From positions 1 through 56,619 of the forward strand of contig JAQWAL010000009.1 in assembly GCA_028707695.1 (NCBI GenBank): a stretch of DNA of 56,619 bases. Reading direction: 5' to 3'. Below the pieces are notes generated by a model. The model did not search any database and was not told where the DNA came from. It saw nothing but the letters and a program-made list of their open reading frames with translations. Positions within the stretch are counted from its first letter, which is position 1. Each line of letters opens with the position of its first letter. Origin of the DNA: Bacteroidales bacterium. GTDB lineage: Bacteria > Bacteroidota > Bacteroidia > Bacteroidales > UBA932. Position numbers and translations under genes: made by a program. This document shows, in pieces, positions 55,020 through 56,619 of this stretch.

Positions 55020-56219
55020 TCAAATATACTTAATTCTTACCTTATTCATGAAAACCCTCTCCAAAACAACCTTGAGCCTCCTGATAAGATTCCTGCGTAT
55101 CTCCATCTCCACAGGTAGTGACGGATCGTAATGTGCCTCGTTTATACGCGTTCCCATTAAAAAATCTATAACATCGGAATCCATGATTATCTTGAGAATC
55201 TCCCCTGCCGGAGAGTTGTCTGGTTTGTATCCCTCTTTGTAACTCTGGATCAGATCGGCCAAATGGCCCAGGGTAAGGATACCCTCTGTAACCAGTTCGG
55301 CACCCTCCATCCTTGCAGAGGTAGGCAGGTTTGTCTTTACCTGCTGCCTTCCGTCTCCAATGACTTTCCTGTCCAGCTCCCTGGCAAGTATATGTGCAGT
55401 AGTGCCTCCGCATACGATCCTGCGTCCGGGATAGGTATCAAAGATCCTTGCCATCTCTTTGTCGTTGCCAGGGTCAAAGGGCGGACCCGTGCAGATTAGC
55501 AATCTCCTTGGTGCCCGCAGGTAAATCACTCCACAGGTGATATCGTCCTTTGCTTCAAAAAGATCGTTGTGCAGTGCTTTTTGCATCACCACTTTGGAAA
55601 GCTCCCTTGCCGACACATCGGGATGCCGTTCCAGGTAGTTCTTGATAAAGTCAATAACCATCGACCTCTCCCAACCCATGGGCATACTCCTGGAACCCAA
55701 ACCGCTTTGGGTTACACCGTCACTGAGCATGATAATGCGGTCTCCTTTGAAAAGCATTATCTTGGACTCCAGCAACACCCTGTCTCCCTGTGATGTTGCC
55801 AGCCTTACACTCTTTTTGCGTGGCTCTATGCAGGTGTTTCCCCTGAAGATTATAAAATCTGGATTGTCAAATTCAAAAAGGTGGGCCTCCCCGTTCAGGT
55901 CAATTTCGGCAGCAGAACAGGTTGCATAACCTATTCTCTTTCGGGGATCGACGGGCAGGGTATCCAGTATGCTCCTCATGGAGTCGGACAATGGCCTGTG
56001 TTGCAATCTGTAATTCACTGCCATTGAGGCTGTAAGAGAGCTAAGCACATTGGCCCGGATGCCGCTGCCCAATCCGTCCGACAAAACTGCAACAAAACGG
56101 TTTTCGTCTTTGATCATGGTAGATATAAAGGCATCCCCTCCTACCACCTCCCCCATTTTGAACTGCTGGGAGTGGGCTATTTCAATAAAAAAATTATTGT
56201 CATCCTCTTCGAAAAACAT
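55020..56219 (-). CDS. SpoIIE/PP2C-type protein phosphatase linked to a sensory hydrogenase
   Basis: The 399-residue cytoplasmic protein has a SpoIIE/PP2C phosphatase domain (about 15-235) with likely metal-binding Asp29 (VGGDAF), Asp48 (SDGLGSG), Asp167 (LSDGVTQSG) and Asp226 (KDDITCG). A conserved C-terminal domain (about 238-399: RRLLICTGPPFDP, RIVCGGTTAHILAREL, MEGAELVTEGILTLG) is of the kind found in phosphatases next to sensory [FeFe]-hydrogenases in clostridia. It starts 2 bases after the hydrogenase-like stop. The phosphoprotein target is not in the window. Confidence 0.9.
   Translation of the reverse strand: MFFEEDDNNFFIEIAHSQQFKMGEVVGGDAFISTMIKDENRFVAVLSDGLGSGIRANVLSSLTASMAVNYRLQHRPLSDSMRSILDTLPVDPRKRIGYATCSAAEIDLNGEAHLFEFDNPDFIIFRGNTCIEPRKKSVRLATSQGDRVLLESKIMLFKGDRIIMLSDGVTQSGLGSRSMPMGWERSMVIDFIKNYLERHPDVSARELSKVVMQKALHNDLFEAKDDITCGVIYLRAPRRLLICTGPPFDPGNDKEMARIFDTYPGRRIVCGGTTAHILARELDRKVIGDGRQQVKTNLPTSARMEGAELVTEGILTLGHLADLIQSYKEGYKPDNSPAGEILKIIMDSDVIDFLMGTRINEAHYDPSLPVEMEIRRNLIRRLKVVLERVFMNKVRIKYI
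55021..55028 (-). promoter_or_regulatory. Possible -7 element for the propeller gene
   Basis: The minus strand reads TATATTTG, merging with the phosphatase stop codon, 25 bases before the propeller start. No clear -33 match was seen. Confidence 0.4.
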
Positions 56220-56221
56220 GG

Positions 56222-56619
56222 CTATCTTGGTTTTTTATCGGAATCTATTACCATGTTAAGGATGCTCTCGGTATACGAAGCACTCTCCCCAAGTATGTAT
56301 GCTATCCTCTGTACCGACTCGGCGTTGTGTTTTATCACCTCCCTTATCTTTTCCGAGATAATATCCTTTACAAGCTGGGAATCATCCATGTTTTGGATAA
56401 TACCACACACCAGCTTGTTGGGTTGTATTGAGAGCAAGGAGAGCCGGATGTTGCGGTTATTGTCCCTTACGTCAAACTCGGCAGACTCTTCGCCTCCTGC
56501 AATAACCGACTGGAAATATTTATGGTATGGTACAATCTTACGCAGGTCGGCACCTCCAAGGCCACCCAAAGCCTCAGAAATCATGGCTATCTCCTCCCCG
56601 CCAAGCTCCACGAACTTCT
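56222..56619 (-). CDS. C-terminal end of a sensory [FeFe]-hydrogenase-like protein (partial)
   Basis: Only the last 132 residues are present; the gene continues past the right edge and there is no true start here. The segment begins KFVELGGEEIAMISE, followed by a PAS-like sheet (about 25-80: SAEFDVRDNNRNIRLSLLS, KLVCGIIQNM) and a helical end (VKDIISEKIREVIKHNAESVQ, LGESASYTESILNMVIDS). This matches the C-terminus of the HfsB/HydS-type group C hydrogenases as I remember them, and the adjacent phosphatase agrees. The catalytic H-cluster domain lies outside the window, so the hydrogenase call is inferred. Confidence 0.7.
   Translation of the reverse strand, partial: KFVELGGEEIAMISEALGGLGGADLRKIVPYHKYFQSVIAGGEESAEFDVRDNNRNIRLSLLSIQPNKLVCGIIQNMDDSQLVKDIISEKIREVIKHNAESVQRIAYILGESASYTESILNMVIDSDKKPR

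Noticed and set aside
1..56619. CRISPR arrays, insertion sequences, prophage or integrase genes
   Set aside because: No regularly spaced repeats, transposase motifs or phage structural genes were seen; the only mobile-like module is the small toxin-antitoxin pair.

Overview
The window looks like chromosomal DNA of a fermentative, probably anaerobic member of the Bacteroidota, most likely Bacteroidales or a close relative. Four things support this. There is a fused gamma-alpha KorA, a two-gene methylmalonyl-CoA mutase, twin OmpH genes behind BamA, and TonB-receptor/FecR/sigma signalling. There are 6-bladed-propeller and OMP_b-brl_3 proteins. Most gene starts lack a clear Shine-Dalgarno, and nearly every likely transcription start carries the Bacteroidota -7 element TAnnTTTG. 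The energy genes (ferredoxin-dependent 2-oxoacid oxidoreductase, membrane pyrophosphatase, mutAB, a sensory [FeFe]-hydrogenase tail) and the stress genes (rubrerythrin, glutathione peroxidase, thioredoxin reductase) fit an aerotolerant fermenter. No insertion sequence, prophage or CRISPR array was seen.

Layout. 1-4.5 kb: korA-korB-gdhA on the minus strand, ended by a hairpin terminator; together these link glutamate, 2-oxoglutarate and succinyl-CoA. 4.5-4.8 kb: a 315-base AT-rich divergent control region with inverted repeats. 4.8-6.5 kb: gamma-class carbonic anhydrase and a thioredoxin-like lipoprotein. 6.5-15 kb (minus): nadK-uppS-bamA-ompH-ompH, a terminator, then murI-hppA. 15-20 kb (plus): pdxJ, a third OmpH-like protein, a glycosyltransferase, purC and a LysM/binding-protein fusion. 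20-22.6 kb: Xaa-Pro aminopeptidase and rubrerythrin, divergent. 22.6-29.4 kb (plus): a gate-domain membrane protein, then trxB-bamD-rpoZ-coaBC-recN-nagB, tightly packed. 29.4-35.3 kb: a DUF6051-type hydrolase-like protein, a membrane LytTR regulator, a NUDIX regulator, glutathione peroxidase and an OMP_b-brl_3 receptor. 35.3-40 kb (minus): sigma factor-FecR-TonB receptor-DUF2202 lipoprotein behind a terminated tRNA-Phe. 40.2-42.3 kb: EF-P and a transglutaminase-like lipoprotein. 42.3-45 kb (minus): unknown exported protein-M16 peptidase-O-methyltransferase. 45-47.7 kb: dnaX-lptB. 47.7-52.3 kb: a small exported LTXXQ-like protein (minus) and mutA-mutB. 52.4-53 kb: a YefM/YoeB-type toxin-antitoxin pair. 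53-56.6 kb (minus): the C-terminus of a sensory [FeFe]-hydrogenase cut by the window edge, its SpoIIE-type phosphatase, and a two-propeller lipoprotein.

Most genes are housekeeping. The most interesting points are the hydrogenase-sensor/phosphatase pair at the right edge and the fused-propeller lipoprotein beside it. Others are the sigma/FecR/TonB/DUF2202 module with a likely TTG start, compact divergent promoters (TTTGCAAA between tRNA-Phe and EF-P; back-to-back boxes at nadK/pdxJ), near-leaderless promoters at dnaX, pdxJ and the LytTR gene, a TGTACA operator on the toxin-antitoxin promoter, and two terminators in unusual places (against the murI start codon, and inside the aminopeptidase gene). 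All calls rest on reading the sequence; no search was run.
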